A DNA stretch of 64,000 nt from Mucilaginibacter gilvus. Lineage in GTDB: Bacteria > Bacteroidota > Bacteroidia > Sphingobacteriales > Sphingobacteriaceae. The stretch is taken from contig NZ_SBIW01000006.1 of NCBI RefSeq assembly GCF_004054195.1, positions 255,653 through 319,652 on the forward strand, in the 5' to 3' direction. The notes beneath the pieces were generated by a model. It was not told the origin of the DNA, ran no database searches, and saw only the letters and a program-made list of their open reading frames with translations. Shown here in pieces: positions 16,222 to 25,760 of the stretch. The translations under genes were made by a program, and so were the position numbers. Within the stretch, counting starts at the first letter, position 1; each line of letters begins with the position of its first letter.

Positions 16222-16275
16222 AATTATTAATTGACACGAATTTCACGAATTAAGGCGAATATCACGAATTAAAAA
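16222..16275 (-). repeat. Degenerate leader repeat upstream of DUF2130 gene
   Basis: On the minus strand this reads AATTCGTGATATTCGCC, then TTAATTCGTGAAATTCGTGT, close to the ATG at 16221. The AATTCGTG unit occurs three times. It matches the position and the GTGxAAT rhythm of the leader repeats at 11455, 42835 and 54319. The remaining bases to 16418 show nothing I can name. Confidence 0.45.
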
Positions 16276-16418
16276 CGCCATTGTGGACAAAATGCTCAAA
16301 ATATTAGCCAATAGCTTCAGTCAGAGGCAGACATTATTTTCTATTATTACAGGCAAGTTATTAAAGCCATCAATTAACTATCCACAGATTTATAAGCATA
16401 TTCTGTAAGTACTGCCAA

Positions 16419-16441
16419 CAAAAAAGGCGCAAAATGCGCCT
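16419..16441 (-). terminator. Rho-independent terminator of the RemB-like gene
   Basis: On the minus strand, AGGCGC-ATTTT-GCGCCT (16441-16425) forms a 6-bp GC-rich stem followed by a run of T (complement of the A run at 16419-16425). It lies 25 bp after the stop of the 16466-18106 gene. Confidence 0.75.
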
Positions 16442-16465
16442 CAATTCCAATATCTAACGTGTCGA

Positions 16466-18106
16466 TTAAAAATCCTTGTATAAATTCCTGAAGGTAGTAC
16501 GAACGCCAAAAGTAATGATAGCATTCTTGCGGTCGCCAAGGGCATTTTTCTCGGTACGGTATAGGCCGCCCAGCTCAAAACGGAGGTTATATTTAGGGTT
16601 TACCAAAAAGGATACGGTGCCTTCGGCGTAATAAAGATCGGTACTAAGGCCCTGCCCTACGGTTGATGCTGGTGATGTAACAGTGTATGGCGCGTTGATA
16701 TTTTTACCACTGTTTTCGCCAGTGGTGGCATCCAGCCCGTATTTGGCATAGTTAAGCTGCCCCTGAAAATCTACCCGGCCGATAGAATAGTTAAGCAAGC
16801 CCACAAATTCCCTGAAGTTGGCGCCCAGCGGATGAGCCATCGGGTCGCCATAATAGGTGTAGCTGCTAAGTGGTTGCGCATCGGAGTAGGTATAAGGCTT
16901 AACCGTATTGAACTCTACCAGGTAGCTAAGGTTTTTTACACCTCCTACGTCGCCGCCGCGTAAGCCCACCTGGTAGCCATTGCTGCTTTTGCTTGCGCCA
17001 GCCGCCGTTTTTTGATTATCGAGGATCAGCTGCGCGTATAACGCGTTCTTATCAAACACCTTGTATTTGCCGGTAAAGCCAAATAGCACGTTATTGGGCG
17101 TTGCCGCGTTGCCGCCGCCGGTGAAGAACAAGGGGTTTATAAAGTTGGCATCAAAGCCGTGGCGTTTGCCCTGGTCGTCGGCCTCTGGAGTTACCACCGC
17201 GTTGAAGAAACCTATTGACAGGCTCTTGGTTGCGTTCCAATCCAAATAATGGTACAGCGCGTATTTGCGGCGGTTACTGCCAAAATCGTCAAACTTTGGT
17301 GCTTTTAGGTCTTGCAGGTAGGTCCACATCATCATGTATTGCACGGGACCGATGTTGGCGGTAGCACGCAGCAAAGGGTAGTTCGCCGCAAAGTCCGATA
17401 ATAGCAGTGAGCGGTAACCGTCGCCGATAAAGGTTTTGTCCTGCCCTATGGTAACATTCAAATATTTTGATGGGGTGTAGGATAGCAGGGCCGTTACGTA
17501 CGAATAGTCTTTTTGTGCCTTGCCGAAACTACGGTCATAAGCCAGGCCGGGAACAAAGCCGCTGGCGTTTACGTAGTCGTTATAATAGGTTGGGTATATG
17601 GCCTGATTTTCGTAAGCGCTGGTGTAAAAAGAAAATTTGCTGCCAATAGTACCTCCTACCTGAAAACCGCGCGTATTGATGCCTAAGGGTGTTTTCAGTC
17701 CAAAACCAAATGGCTTAAATACCGATGGCGCGTTTTTGCCGTCTTTAAAATCTTTGCCAAAAATATTATCTATCAATATATCGGCGTAAAAAGTATACTC
17801 TTTTGTTTGCACATCAAGCAGGTGCTCGTTGAATAATTTACGGCCAAACCAGTTTTTACGGTCGCTCTTTACCCCGATATTCATCAACTCATTGTACCTG
17901 GTAGTTAGCGAGCTATCTATCAGAAACGGCCGCAGGGAAGTGTGCATCCCGTTACTTTTTGAATAAACCTGTCCGTTAAACTTTTGATAAAACTGGTAGG
18001 ATTGCGGCAGGTAAACCGACTGAGCCTTAGCCGCTCCGGCGCAAAACAACAGGCAGCCAATTATTAGTATGAACTTGCCTGGTAACAGGGGTTGATTTTT
18101 TTGCAT
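16466..18106 (-). CDS. Outer-membrane beta-barrel protein, gliding-motility RemB-like
   Basis: 546 residues with a signal peptide ending A-A-K-A-Q. The chain alternates aromatic and polar residues throughout and ends in an aromatic (YKDF), as outer-membrane barrels do. Segments such as YLNVTIGQDKTFIGDGYRSLL and LSDFAANYPLLRATANIGPV recall RemB and related Wzi-like proteins of Bacteroidota. RemB is a mobile surface protein linked to gliding; whether this organism glides cannot be seen. The longer frame starting at 18184 runs through the promoter region, so I take the ATG at 18106 (MQKNQPLL). Confidence 0.72.
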   Translation of the reverse strand: MQKNQPLLPGKFILIIGCLLFCAGAAKAQSVYLPQSYQFYQKFNGQVYSKSNGMHTSLRPFLIDSSLTTRYNELMNIGVKSDRKNWFGRKLFNEHLLDVQTKEYTFYADILIDNIFGKDFKDGKNAPSVFKPFGFGLKTPLGINTRGFQVGGTIGSKFSFYTSAYENQAIYPTYYNDYVNASGFVPGLAYDRSFGKAQKDYSYVTALLSYTPSKYLNVTIGQDKTFIGDGYRSLLLSDFAANYPLLRATANIGPVQYMMMWTYLQDLKAPKFDDFGSNRRKYALYHYLDWNATKSLSIGFFNAVVTPEADDQGKRHGFDANFINPLFFTGGGNAATPNNVLFGFTGKYKVFDKNALYAQLILDNQKTAAGASKSSNGYQVGLRGGDVGGVKNLSYLVEFNTVKPYTYSDAQPLSSYTYYGDPMAHPLGANFREFVGLLNYSIGRVDFQGQLNYAKYGLDATTGENSGKNINAPYTVTSPASTVGQGLSTDLYYAEGTVSFLVNPKYNLRFELGGLYRTEKNALGDRKNAIITFGVRTTFRNLYKDF

Positions 18107-18213
18107 CGCAACAAAATAAGTATTATTTATTGTAACATTAAAATACAAGCGGCAATTAAATGTTAATAGTTCCGTAAGCCTCACCTAAACGGCGAAGCCC
18201 TCACGCAGTAAAT

Positions 18214-18300
18214 CCTCTCCAAAGGAGAGTACCTGGATTATTAAACGGCTATTGATGCAATTTTAAGCCCTTCTCCTTAGGAGATGGGTTGGGACGAGGT
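18214..18300. repeat. Pair of CTCTCC-xxx-GGAGA intergenic repeats in inverted arrangement
   Basis: CTCTCCAAAGGAGAG at 18215-18229 is a perfect 6-bp-arm palindrome. A related unit, TCTCCTTAGGAGA at 18272-18284, is followed by TGGGTTGGGACGAGG. On the other strand the latter reads CCTCGTCCCAACCCATCTCC, a form I recall from intergenic DNA of many Bacteroidota. The pair lies in the divergent gap between the RemB-like and DUF2723 genes. Confidence 0.6.
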
Positions 18301-18415
18301 TCCAAAAAGCCCAAACGGTTAATTTGTGTTAAATTTGTTAACCTAAGGCCTTTATTGTTAGAATAATTTATAAAATTACTGATATTTGCCGCGCTTATTA
18401 GCTACCCTTTAGTAC

Positions 18416-21400
18416 ATGCAATACAACAAAATTAACAACCTTTTAGGCTGGCTTTGCTTCGTTATAGCCTCTACAACTTACATTTTAACGTTAGAACCTT
18501 CCGTGAGCTTTTGGGATTGTGGCGAATTTATCTCCTGCGCTTTCCGTTTGCAGGTATCGCATCAGCCGGGCTACCCTTTGTTTGCTATGCTGGGCAAGGT
18601 TTTCTCGCTGCTATCTATGGGCGATAATACCAAAGTGCCTTACTTTACTAATATGGGTTCGGCAATTGCCAGTGGCGCTACGGTAATGTTCCTGTTTTGG
18701 ACCACTACTGCTATGGCTAAAAAACTGGTAGCGGGCCGCGAAAAAGAATTTGGCGACGCGCAGATCCTGCTCATTATGGGCTCGGGCCTGGTAGGCGCGT
18801 TAGCTTTTACTTATACCGATACCTTTTGGTTCTCGGCGGTAGAAACCATCGTATTTGCGCTTTCATCACTTTGTATCGCGGTTATATTTTGGGCGATATT
18901 GAAATGGGAGGCCCATGCCGATGAGCCCGGCGCCGACAGGTGGATCGTTTTCATTGCTTATGTAATGGGCCTTTCCATCGGAATCCACTTATTAAACTTA
19001 TTAACTATCCCGGCTATCGCACTGGTATACTATTTCCGCAGGTATAAAAATATCACTACCAGGAGCGCCATTCTTGCCTTTTTGGTGAGCGTTGTTATTT
19101 TGGGCGTAGTGCAATACGGTATCCGTGGCTATACGGTTAAATTCGCCGCCAACTTCGACCTTTTCTTTGTAAACACCCTTGGTTTAGGCTTTGGTACAGG
19201 CGCGCTTTTCTTTTTAGTGCTGCTAATAGCGGCTATCGTTTTCACAATCATCTACAGCATTCGCAACAATAAGCCTACGCTGAATTTAGTAATGCTTTGC
19301 GTGGCAGTTATTTACTTTGGTTACGGCTCGTTCGCTTATATCCCTATCCGCGCAACGGCTAACCCGGATCTGAACAACTCGCACCCGGATAATGCCTTCA
19401 CCATGTACGGTTACTTAAACCGCATTCAGTATGGCGAAAACCCGCTGCTGGTTGGCCAATATTATGATGCCCAGGTGATAGACCAAACCGAAGGCAACAC
19501 CATTTACCGCAAAGGCGAAAAGAAATACGAAGTGGCGGGCAAAAGGCCGAACTACGTGTACGATCATACCACCTTTTTACCCCGTATGTACAGTACAGAT
19601 GGCAACGATGTAAACTTTTACAAACAATGGCTGGCGATCCCCGAAGGGCAAAAACCAACCTTTGCCAATAACATCAGCTGGATGGCCAGCTGGCAGATCT
19701 ACCAGATGTACGTACGGTACTTTTTATGGAACTACGTGGGCCGTTATAACGATGAAGACGGCCAGCAAAGTACAGAAGGTATAGATGGTAACTGGACCAG
19801 TGGCCTGTTTGATGGCGGCAAACACCTGCCAAAATCGGTGTTGAGTAACCCCACTTATACCCCGCTTTACGCGCTGCCGTTAATTGTTGGGCTGGTGGGT
19901 ATGATATATCATTTCAACCGTAAAAAACGCGATGCGCTTATCATTACCCTGCTGTGGTTTTTCACCGGCATTGCGGTGGTGCTTTACGTAAACCAACCCT
20001 CGGTACAGCCCCGCGAACGGGATTACTCCTATGTGGGGTCGTTTTACGCGTTTGCCATTTGGATAGGGCTTGCGGTAATTGCCATTGCCGATCTGTTGAG
20101 CAAAAAGATAAACGCCCGCACCTCGGCACTGATAGCTACGGGTGTTTGCCTGCTGGTTGCCCCCGTTTTGATGGCCAAACAAGAATGGAAGGCGCATGAT
20201 CGTTCTACCAAAATGACGCCGCACGATATGGCTTATAACTACCTGATCTCCTGCCCGCCAAACGCTATTTTGTTTACCTACGGAGATAACGATACTTACA
20301 GCTTATGGTACGACCAGGAAGTTGAAGGCATCCGACCCGATGTGCGGATCGTGAACCTGAGCCTTTTCACCGGCGATTGGTACATCCGCCAGATGCAGCG
20401 CCCGATGAACCAGAGCGCGCCGCTACCCATTACCATGCCTTATGATAAGTATAAAGAAGGCGTACGCGATGTGATCTACTACAACGACAGCAAAATACCG
20501 GGCTATACCTCTATTAAAGAAGTATTCGACTTTATTACATCTGATGACCATGCTATGCAGGGACAGACGCAGGGCGGCGAATACTCCAACTACCTGCCTA
20601 CCAAAAGCTTTAAGCTAAATATAAATGCCCAGGATGTTTTAAAGAACAACGTAATTACGCCCGACCAAATAGGCAAGCTGGATACCGTAATGAAGTGGAA
20701 TTACACCTCCAACTACGTTACCAAAGAGAACCTGGCCATATTTGATATACTGGCCCATAACAACTGGAAACGCCCTATCTGTTTCACCACCACCATTGGT
20801 AACGAAAACCTGATAGGCCTGCAGCCATACCTGTATAAGGAGGGTTTTACTTACCGCCTGATCCCCTTTAAAGCCGATACTGCCAACCACGATCAGTTGA
20901 GCAAAACCAACACCATGGTGATGTACAACAACATGATGACGAAGTTTAAATTTGGTAATTTTAAAAAGGCAAGGTACCTGGATCATGAATCGGTTAATAT
21001 GTTTTACCCGGTAATGATGACCACGTTTTTAGACCTGGCCCGCAACCTGGAGAAGGAAGGTCATGGTGACGAGGCCCTGAAAGCCCTGCATAAATTTGAT
21101 AATGAGCTGCCAAACCTGTACCCTTATATAGATGTGGCCGGCCGCAAAATGTATATGGCACAAATGGCTTACCGTTTGGGCGATATTTCGCTCGGTAATA
21201 AATTCACCAACGAAATAAATGAGCACCTAAAAGACCAATTGGACTTTAACTACTACAACCTGCAAAACAATCAGCAGCTGTTAAACCAGCGTGATGTGCA
21301 GATAGCCATGCAGGTGCTTAACGGCTTAACAGAATACACGCTGCAAGGCCATCAGGATGCGCTGCACAAAACCTTAGCTGCCGAATTAAAAGCTTATGAA

Positions 21401-21433
21401 ACTAAGTTTGCATCGTTGATGAGGACGGAATAA
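18416..21433 (+). CDS. DUF2723 protein, GT-C/protein O-mannosyltransferase-like
   Basis: 1005 residues. The first two thirds hold about a dozen membrane helices; the C-terminal third is soluble and rich in Asn and Tyr. The N-terminus TLEPSVSFWDCGEFISCAFR is the DUF2723 signature, and the W-D-C-G-E acidic site in the first outer loop corresponds to the catalytic Asp/Glu of GT-C glycosyltransferases of the PMT type. Such proteins are thought to transfer a sugar from a lipid carrier to exported proteins, consistent with general O-glycosylation in Bacteroidota. A strong terminator follows. Confidence 0.88.
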   Translation: MQYNKINNLLGWLCFVIASTTYILTLEPSVSFWDCGEFISCAFRLQVSHQPGYPLFAMLGKVFSLLSMGDNTKVPYFTNMGSAIASGATVMFLFWTTTAMAKKLVAGREKEFGDAQILLIMGSGLVGALAFTYTDTFWFSAVETIVFALSSLCIAVIFWAILKWEAHADEPGADRWIVFIAYVMGLSIGIHLLNLLTIPAIALVYYFRRYKNITTRSAILAFLVSVVILGVVQYGIRGYTVKFAANFDLFFVNTLGLGFGTGALFFLVLLIAAIVFTIIYSIRNNKPTLNLVMLCVAVIYFGYGSFAYIPIRATANPDLNNSHPDNAFTMYGYLNRIQYGENPLLVGQYYDAQVIDQTEGNTIYRKGEKKYEVAGKRPNYVYDHTTFLPRMYSTDGNDVNFYKQWLAIPEGQKPTFANNISWMASWQIYQMYVRYFLWNYVGRYNDEDGQQSTEGIDGNWTSGLFDGGKHLPKSVLSNPTYTPLYALPLIVGLVGMIYHFNRKKRDALIITLLWFFTGIAVVLYVNQPSVQPRERDYSYVGSFYAFAIWIGLAVIAIADLLSKKINARTSALIATGVCLLVAPVLMAKQEWKAHDRSTKMTPHDMAYNYLISCPPNAILFTYGDNDTYSLWYDQEVEGIRPDVRIVNLSLFTGDWYIRQMQRPMNQSAPLPITMPYDKYKEGVRDVIYYNDSKIPGYTSIKEVFDFITSDDHAMQGQTQGGEYSNYLPTKSFKLNINAQDVLKNNVITPDQIGKLDTVMKWNYTSNYVTKENLAIFDILAHNNWKRPICFTTTIGNENLIGLQPYLYKEGFTYRLIPFKADTANHDQLSKTNTMVMYNNMMTKFKFGNFKKARYLDHESVNMFYPVMMTTFLDLARNLEKEGHGDEALKALHKFDNELPNLYPYIDVAGRKMYMAQMAYRLGDISLGNKFTNEINEHLKDQLDFNYYNLQNNQQLLNQRDVQIAMQVLNGLTEYTLQGHQDALHKTLAAELKAYETKFASLMRTE

Positions 21434-21452
21434 GCTGAATTAATCTGTATTA

Positions 21453-21495
21453 AATAAGCCATCCCGAGGTAATTGGGATGGCTTATTTTTTTTCC
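21453..21495 (+). terminator. Strong intrinsic terminator after the DUF2723 gene
   Basis: AATAAGCCATCCC (21453-21465) pairs perfectly with GGGATGGCTTATT (21475-21487) across a 9-nt loop and leads straight into a T run to about 21493. The 200 bp after it, up to the Fpg-like gene, hold nothing else I recognise. Confidence 0.9.
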
Positions 21496-21722
21496 CCTTG
21501 TTGGGGTTCGAAATTAAAAAGTCCGTGGCTCCTCCAATGATTCGTACTCTCCGCAGGAACTTGAAAAGGCCATAGTCTCCACAGAGTCTCTTTGAAAAAG
21601 GACCCTGCGGCTTTAGGATATTATCGCCAGTGTACCGAAAGGCGTTGCAGGGACTAAGTTTTTTTTAAAAATTAGTAAATCATATTTAAGCTGATTACGT
21701 TTGTAAAATAAAACATCACACC

Positions 21723-22499
21723 ATGCCCGAACTGCCCGACCTGCAAGCCTTCAGTCGTAACCTCGATAAAAAATTAGCCGGTAAAACGGTCAAAGAAGTC
21801 ATCATTCATAACGCCAAAAAGCTCAACGTAAGCGAAAAAGAGCTGCAGGCGAAACTGGACAAGCAAAAGCTGAAAGAGGTTTTTCGTGATGGGAAAGAGC
21901 TGCACATCAAATTTAGCGAGGGCGATGTTTTGGCCCTGCACCTGATGCTGCACGGCAAGCTGTTTTTGTTCGAGGGCAAGAACAGCAATAAGTACAGCAT
22001 TATTGAACTGGTATTTACCGATGACAGCGGGCTGGTGTTAACAGACTTTCAGGGAATTGCTACCCCTACCCTCAACCCGGCAAAAAAAGAAGCGCCCGAT
22101 GCAGTGGACGATAAAGCAGGTTTTGCCTACCTTAAAGAACGGTTGGGCAAAACAAAAACCAATGTAAAAACAGTTCTGCTCGATCAAAAGATCATTCGGG
22201 GTATTGGCAATGCTTATGCCGATGAGATTTTGTGGAACGCCGGCATCTCGCCCTTTTCGGCAAGTAATAAACTACCCGAAGACAAGATAAATGACCTGGT
22301 AAGCTCTATTCGGTCTGTTTTAAAGAACGCTGAAAAGGAGATCCTTAAATCCAACCCCGACATCATCAACGGCGAGGTGCGCGATTTTATGAACATACAT
22401 AATTCTAAAAAGAAACACAGCCCAAAAGGCGCGCCTATACTCATAAAAGAAGGTACAAGGAAAACCTATTACACTGAAGAACAAACGCTTTACAGCTAA
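21723..22499 (+). CDS. Fpg/Nei-family DNA glycosylase with a zincless finger
   Basis: 258 residues starting MPELPD, which keeps the catalytic N-terminal Pro and the following Glu of formamidopyrimidine-DNA glycosylase/endonuclease VIII. LHLMLHGKLFL and the IRGIGNAYADEILW helix-two-turn-helix segment also match. The usual C-x2-C...C-x2-C zinc finger is absent: the C-terminus HSPKGAPILIKEGTRKTYYT keeps the beta-hairpin and the DNA-contacting Arg (GTRKTYY) without cysteines, like the zincless finger of some Nei-like enzymes. Role: excision of oxidised bases. It sits in front of small stress-type genes on the same strand. Confidence 0.85.
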   Translation: MPELPDLQAFSRNLDKKLAGKTVKEVIIHNAKKLNVSEKELQAKLDKQKLKEVFRDGKELHIKFSEGDVLALHLMLHGKLFLFEGKNSNKYSIIELVFTDDSGLVLTDFQGIATPTLNPAKKEAPDAVDDKAGFAYLKERLGKTKTNVKTVLLDQKIIRGIGNAYADEILWNAGISPFSASNKLPEDKINDLVSSIRSVLKNAEKEILKSNPDIINGEVRDFMNIHNSKKKHSPKGAPILIKEGTRKTYYTEEQTLYS

Positions 22500-22595
22500 C
22501 AGGATGCCTTTGATATTAAGAAACTAAATTGCCAATTGCCAATAAGCGGCACGGCTATTGCATGTAACTATTGAATAATTAAATTACTTAATACT

Positions 22596-22859
22596 ATGGC
22601 GCACTATCTTACAATGGCCCTCCACTTATTTGTTGTTGTTATGATGGCTGCTTTTATTGTTGGTTGCATAACCGCCCTTACCGGTAGCTACGATCATTGG
22701 GGGAACCGTTACGTTTTAAAAGCACGCCGCAGCCGCCTCATTCGCGAACGTGCGCGCAAAGCCGGTACTGATAATACTAATGTGAGAAATTTAACTCCTT
22801 ACCGGGCACGAAAAGTGAATAAACACGCGGTGATACATTTGGGGAGGTACGCCGCCTAA
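22596..22859 (+). CDS. Small single-pass membrane protein, hypothetical
   Basis: 87 residues. One hydrophobic helix at about residues 5-30 (MALHLFVVVMMAAFIVGCI) is followed by a strongly basic tail rich in Arg and Lys (KARRSRLIRERARK). This arrangement predicts an inner-membrane anchor with a cytoplasmic basic region. I recognise no family. It lies 96 bp after the glycosylase gene and 64 bp before the DUF2383 gene, all on the plus strand. Confidence 0.6.
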   Translation: MAHYLTMALHLFVVVMMAAFIVGCITALTGSYDHWGNRYVLKARRSRLIRERARKAGTDNTNVRNLTPYRARKVNKHAVIHLGRYAA

Positions 22860-22923
22860 TTTTCACTAAAACTAAAAACAATTAACCAAACCATTATGTT
22901 ATTTAATCTAAATAAGCATAACA

Positions 22924-23403
22924 ATGGGAACATTACAGCATATCCAACACCAAATATCAGCGTTAAACGACCTGATAAAAATTAACAACGACCGCATAAC
23001 AGGCTACCAAAAAGCTATTGAAGGCACCGAAGATGTTAGCCTTAAAACTGTATTTGAAGGCTATGCCGACCAAAGCAAGGGCTACGTAAACCAACTGAAC
23101 GATTACATCCACCTATTAGGCGGTTCGCCTGCTGACGGGACCACCCTGGCGGGTAAATTCTACCATACCTGGATAGATGTAAAATCCGCTTTCAGCAAAA
23201 AAGACAGCCATTCTATATTATCTGATTGCGAGTACGGCGAAGACATTGCAAAAAGCTCGTACCGCAAAGCGTTAGATGATAAAGAACTGATATGGGAGGA
23301 TGAAAAGGTAGTTAGCCTTCTTACCAATCACCTAAGCGGGCTAAAAATTGCTCACGATGCCATTAAGGCGCTCCGAGATTCTACCGCCTTAAATGAAAAA
23401 TAA
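22924..23403 (+). CDS. DUF2383/PA2169-family four-helix-bundle protein
   Basis: 159 residues. The pattern LNDLIKINNDRITGYQKAIE at the start, then a D-Q-S-x-G-Y-x-x-Q-L block and E-Y-G-E-D-I-A-K-S-S-Y-R-K-A-L, fits PA2169-family (DUF2383) ferritin-like four-helix bundles. These proteins are often tied to envelope or general stress; a metal-binding role is possible but not shown. The next gene's in-frame ATG overlaps its end, or starts 11 bp after it. Confidence 0.85.
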   Translation: MGTLQHIQHQISALNDLIKINNDRITGYQKAIEGTEDVSLKTVFEGYADQSKGYVNQLNDYIHLLGGSPADGTTLAGKFYHTWIDVKSAFSKKDSHSILSDCEYGEDIAKSSYRKALDDKELIWEDEKVVSLLTNHLSGLKIAHDAIKALRDSTALNEK

Positions 23404-23413
23404 GGGGCATAAT

Positions 23414-23734
23414 ATGGATAGCCCCGATCAGGATTTTTTGAAAAATTACAAGCCGCTGCATGTACCACATAAGTACGATGCTGCGGCTTCTGTGAAGGAT
23501 AATGTGGTATACGCACTCGCCCAGTTGGAATATGCTACCGCGCCTGAGGTTGCCAAAAAACTTTCGGAGTTCGATTCGAAAATCTCGTTAGACACCCATC
23601 AACAAAACGCGGAAGAGGTACTTACCGGTCTGTTTAATAAAGGCTTGATAAAAGGAGACGACGAGCCCGAGCGGCAGTATAATTTGAGTAAGATATTGGT
23701 ACAAAACTCCGGCAAGGCCGACCCGCTGTTTTAG
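23414..23734 (+). CDS. Hypothetical protein, wHTH-like
   Basis: 106 residues from the ATG at 23414 (MDSPDQDFLK), which is preceded by an AAGGGG ribosome-site-like stretch. The frame is open from an ATG at 23393 inside the previous gene. The middle (NVVYALAQLEYATAPEVAKK, then LTGLFNKGLIKG) reads like a winged helix that scores alternative states, so a DNA-binding role is conceivable. It is close behind the DUF2383 gene and probably co-transcribed. Confidence 0.6.
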   Translation: MDSPDQDFLKNYKPLHVPHKYDAAASVKDNVVYALAQLEYATAPEVAKKLSEFDSKISLDTHQQNAEEVLTGLFNKGLIKGDDEPERQYNLSKILVQNSGKADPLF

Positions 23735-23765
23735 ATGTAATCATTGCTGTGGACTTCAGTGACAG

Positions 23766-24443
23766 TTACAGCAGCATCAGCAATAATATCACTGGCACAA
23801 AGTAAAATACAGCGAACTCATATTTATTAAAAAAGAAGCCGCCAACCGCGCCGCCGAGGGCATAGAACGCCAGTACCGTAAGGCGTACAAAAATGCGGTT
23901 GCGAATGTGTCGGTCTTTTTTAGTACCAATATGGTAGTATTCGGCAACTTCTGCGCCGAGATCTGTAAACAGGCTGGCCAGGCTGGTTGATTTGATAAGC
24001 CCTCCGGATACGATAGCCACTAACCCGGTTTGCAGCCCCATGGCAAATATGGTACAGCTAATCACAATTTCGCGCTCCAGTTTTGTTTCTTCGTAAAAAT
24101 GACTGCCGTAAACGGCTACAAAAAGCAGCAGCAATATTTCCAGCACTACGGGTGCTGCATGTGCCCTGTAAGCACTATGCTGCGCAAAAGATTTAACAGT
24201 AAAACTGGACAGGAACGACCCGCAGAAGAAAAGCAGCAGCCACCCCAGAAACAGAACTATTTCGTAGAGGTTTTGTGTTACCAGGTTCTTAGCCATATTG
24301 GCCATGTGCCCGCTGATGCTTGATGTGAAGGCAAAAAAGGAGACCAGCCCGGCAACGTTGATAATACCAGATACAAATGCGCTGGAAGAAGCGAGCGCAA
24401 GATTTTGTTTAAGGGTACGATGATGCTTAGCGTGCCGCAGCAT
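23766..24443 (-). CDS. YoaK/DUF1275 family membrane protein
   Basis: 225 residues with six predicted membrane helices. The SAFVSGIINVAGLVSFFAF start, SGHMANMAKNL and the MGLQTGLVAIVSGGLIKSTS segment are typical of YoaK/DUF1275 proteins, a family of small integral membrane proteins with no confirmed substrate, sometimes proposed as transporters. It is convergent with the 23414-23734 gene, with 31 bp between stops. Confidence 0.87.
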   Translation of the reverse strand: MLRHAKHHRTLKQNLALASSSAFVSGIINVAGLVSFFAFTSSISGHMANMAKNLVTQNLYEIVLFLGWLLLFFCGSFLSSFTVKSFAQHSAYRAHAAPVVLEILLLLFVAVYGSHFYEETKLEREIVISCTIFAMGLQTGLVAIVSGGLIKSTSLASLFTDLGAEVAEYYHIGTKKDRHIRNRIFVRLTVLAFYALGGAVGGFFFNKYEFAVFYFVPVILLLMLL

Positions 24444-24563
24444 AGATCATTAGGGATTTAACTGCTAAAAATCTACAAAAAAAGCCAGTCGCCTTGCATG
24501 CGGGGCTAAATTTAACATAAACTTAATACTGAGAGATCGGCACTAAAATCATTGCTGCGAAAT

Positions 24564-24953
24564 TTATGGCGTCGGCGGCGTTACCGGTGATATCGACATC
24601 ACGCTATCAACTACAAATACGCTTACGCCGCGCCAAGGCAGGGTATGTAGGTATTCTTTATAATGCAGGTCCATCATGGCGCCGGCGCTGTGGTTAAGCT
24701 TGTCTGCCACCTTCTCATCCGTTACCGAAAACATGAACTCGTTAGAAGCAATGCCGCCCTGCGTTTGGGTACGGATGCCGTTTTGGATCAGCCTGCCTTC
24801 GAAGGTTTTAAATACGTAGCCCTTCTTTACAAAATAGTTTAGCGTGCCTGCTTTGGTACCTTCGCCAAAAACAAAATAGTAACGGTAGTAAATCACCCCA
24901 ACCAAAATCAATATTAACACTAAACTTATAATGGTGAGTATGCGGCCTTTCAT
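24564..24953 (-). CDS. Membrane-anchored conserved hypothetical protein
   Basis: 129 residues with one N-terminal membrane helix (residues 5-27, ILTIISLVLILILVGVIYY) and a small exported or cytoplasmic domain containing GEGTKAGTLNYFVKKGYVFK and TFEGRLIQ. I recall similar Bacteroidota proteins that are sometimes mislabelled as 6-phosphogluconate dehydrogenase, but nothing here supports a dehydrogenase: there is no nucleotide-binding motif. It is 42 bp downstream of the HAD phosphatase on the same strand. Confidence 0.65.
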   Translation of the reverse strand: MKGRILTIISLVLILILVGVIYYRYYFVFGEGTKAGTLNYFVKKGYVFKTFEGRLIQNGIRTQTQGGIASNEFMFSVTDEKVADKLNHSAGAMMDLHYKEYLHTLPWRGVSVFVVDSVMSISPVTPPTP

Positions 24954-24995
24954 AGATATTTACTTTTGTGTACGTAAAGCTAACGCATCTGCCGC

Positions 24996-25628
24996 TTATA
25001 AGTTTAAAAAATGTGTGGTAAGCGCGTTAAAATCATCAAACTTCAAATCGTAATCGTCCGTTTGCCCAAAGCCGTAGCTTACAAATACAAACGGTATGCC
25101 CGCCAGGCGGGTTTGATGGCCGTCGCCTTCGGTATCGCCTACGTAAACTGGGTTCTTCAGACCGTATTTTTCAGTCAGTAATTTGATATTATGTTGCTTG
25201 GGCATAAAGTTGATGCCGTAGGCAATTTCATCCTTTATATGCTCATCTATCCCCGCCCAATCAATAAACTGGCGGATAACACCCGCCGCGCAATTACTAA
25301 GGATGAAAAGCTGGTATTTCTCTGCTAATAGTTTCAGGCCTTCCCTTACACCTTCGTACAAAATACCGCCCATCTCGGGGATCAGCACCTTGCGCTTTTC
25401 GTTTACCTGCGCATAAATCTCCCAGCGCTTATCGGGCTCAAACTCGGGCATCATTACTTCAATTACCTTTTTGCCTTCCCAGCCTACCATGCCGGCCAGT
25501 TGGGCGCGGTCGATGGTTTTATCGATGCCCAGTTCTTTGAACACCACGTTCCAGGAGTGTGCGTAGGTGTCAACGGCGTCCCAAAGGGTGCCATCCATAT
25601 CAAAAATAAGGCTGTCTGGTTTTGTCAT
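24996..25628 (-). CDS. HAD-family phosphatase (paralogue 1)
   Basis: 210 residues of the beta-phosphoglucomutase/Gph-like HAD subfamily. Motif I is IFDMDGTLWDA (DxDGT, residues 9-14), motif II the S of ILSNCAAGV, and motif III/IV the GDTEGDGHQT segment. The cap insert is helical (C1 type). The substrate is unknown; small phosphorylated sugars or phosphoglycolate are usual for the class. A second copy with the same order of motifs is encoded at 49915-50562, and the two share unusual stretches such as WD in motif I and a conserved SYGFG near the end. Confidence 0.87.
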   Translation of the reverse strand: MTKPDSLIFDMDGTLWDAVDTYAHSWNVVFKELGIDKTIDRAQLAGMVGWEGKKVIEVMMPEFEPDKRWEIYAQVNEKRKVLIPEMGGILYEGVREGLKLLAEKYQLFILSNCAAGVIRQFIDWAGIDEHIKDEIAYGINFMPKQHNIKLLTEKYGLKNPVYVGDTEGDGHQTRLAGIPFVFVSYGFGQTDDYDLKFDDFNALTTHFLNL

Positions 25629-25760
25629 AACGGGTTCTTATGCCGGTGAAATTAAATATTTTGGCTCAGTATCAGTCAAATTATTACAATCAGTAAAAAA
25701 CACCACAAAAGTGATATATATCACCATTAGTACTTGTGTTTGTTAGGTATCTTTGTGTTA

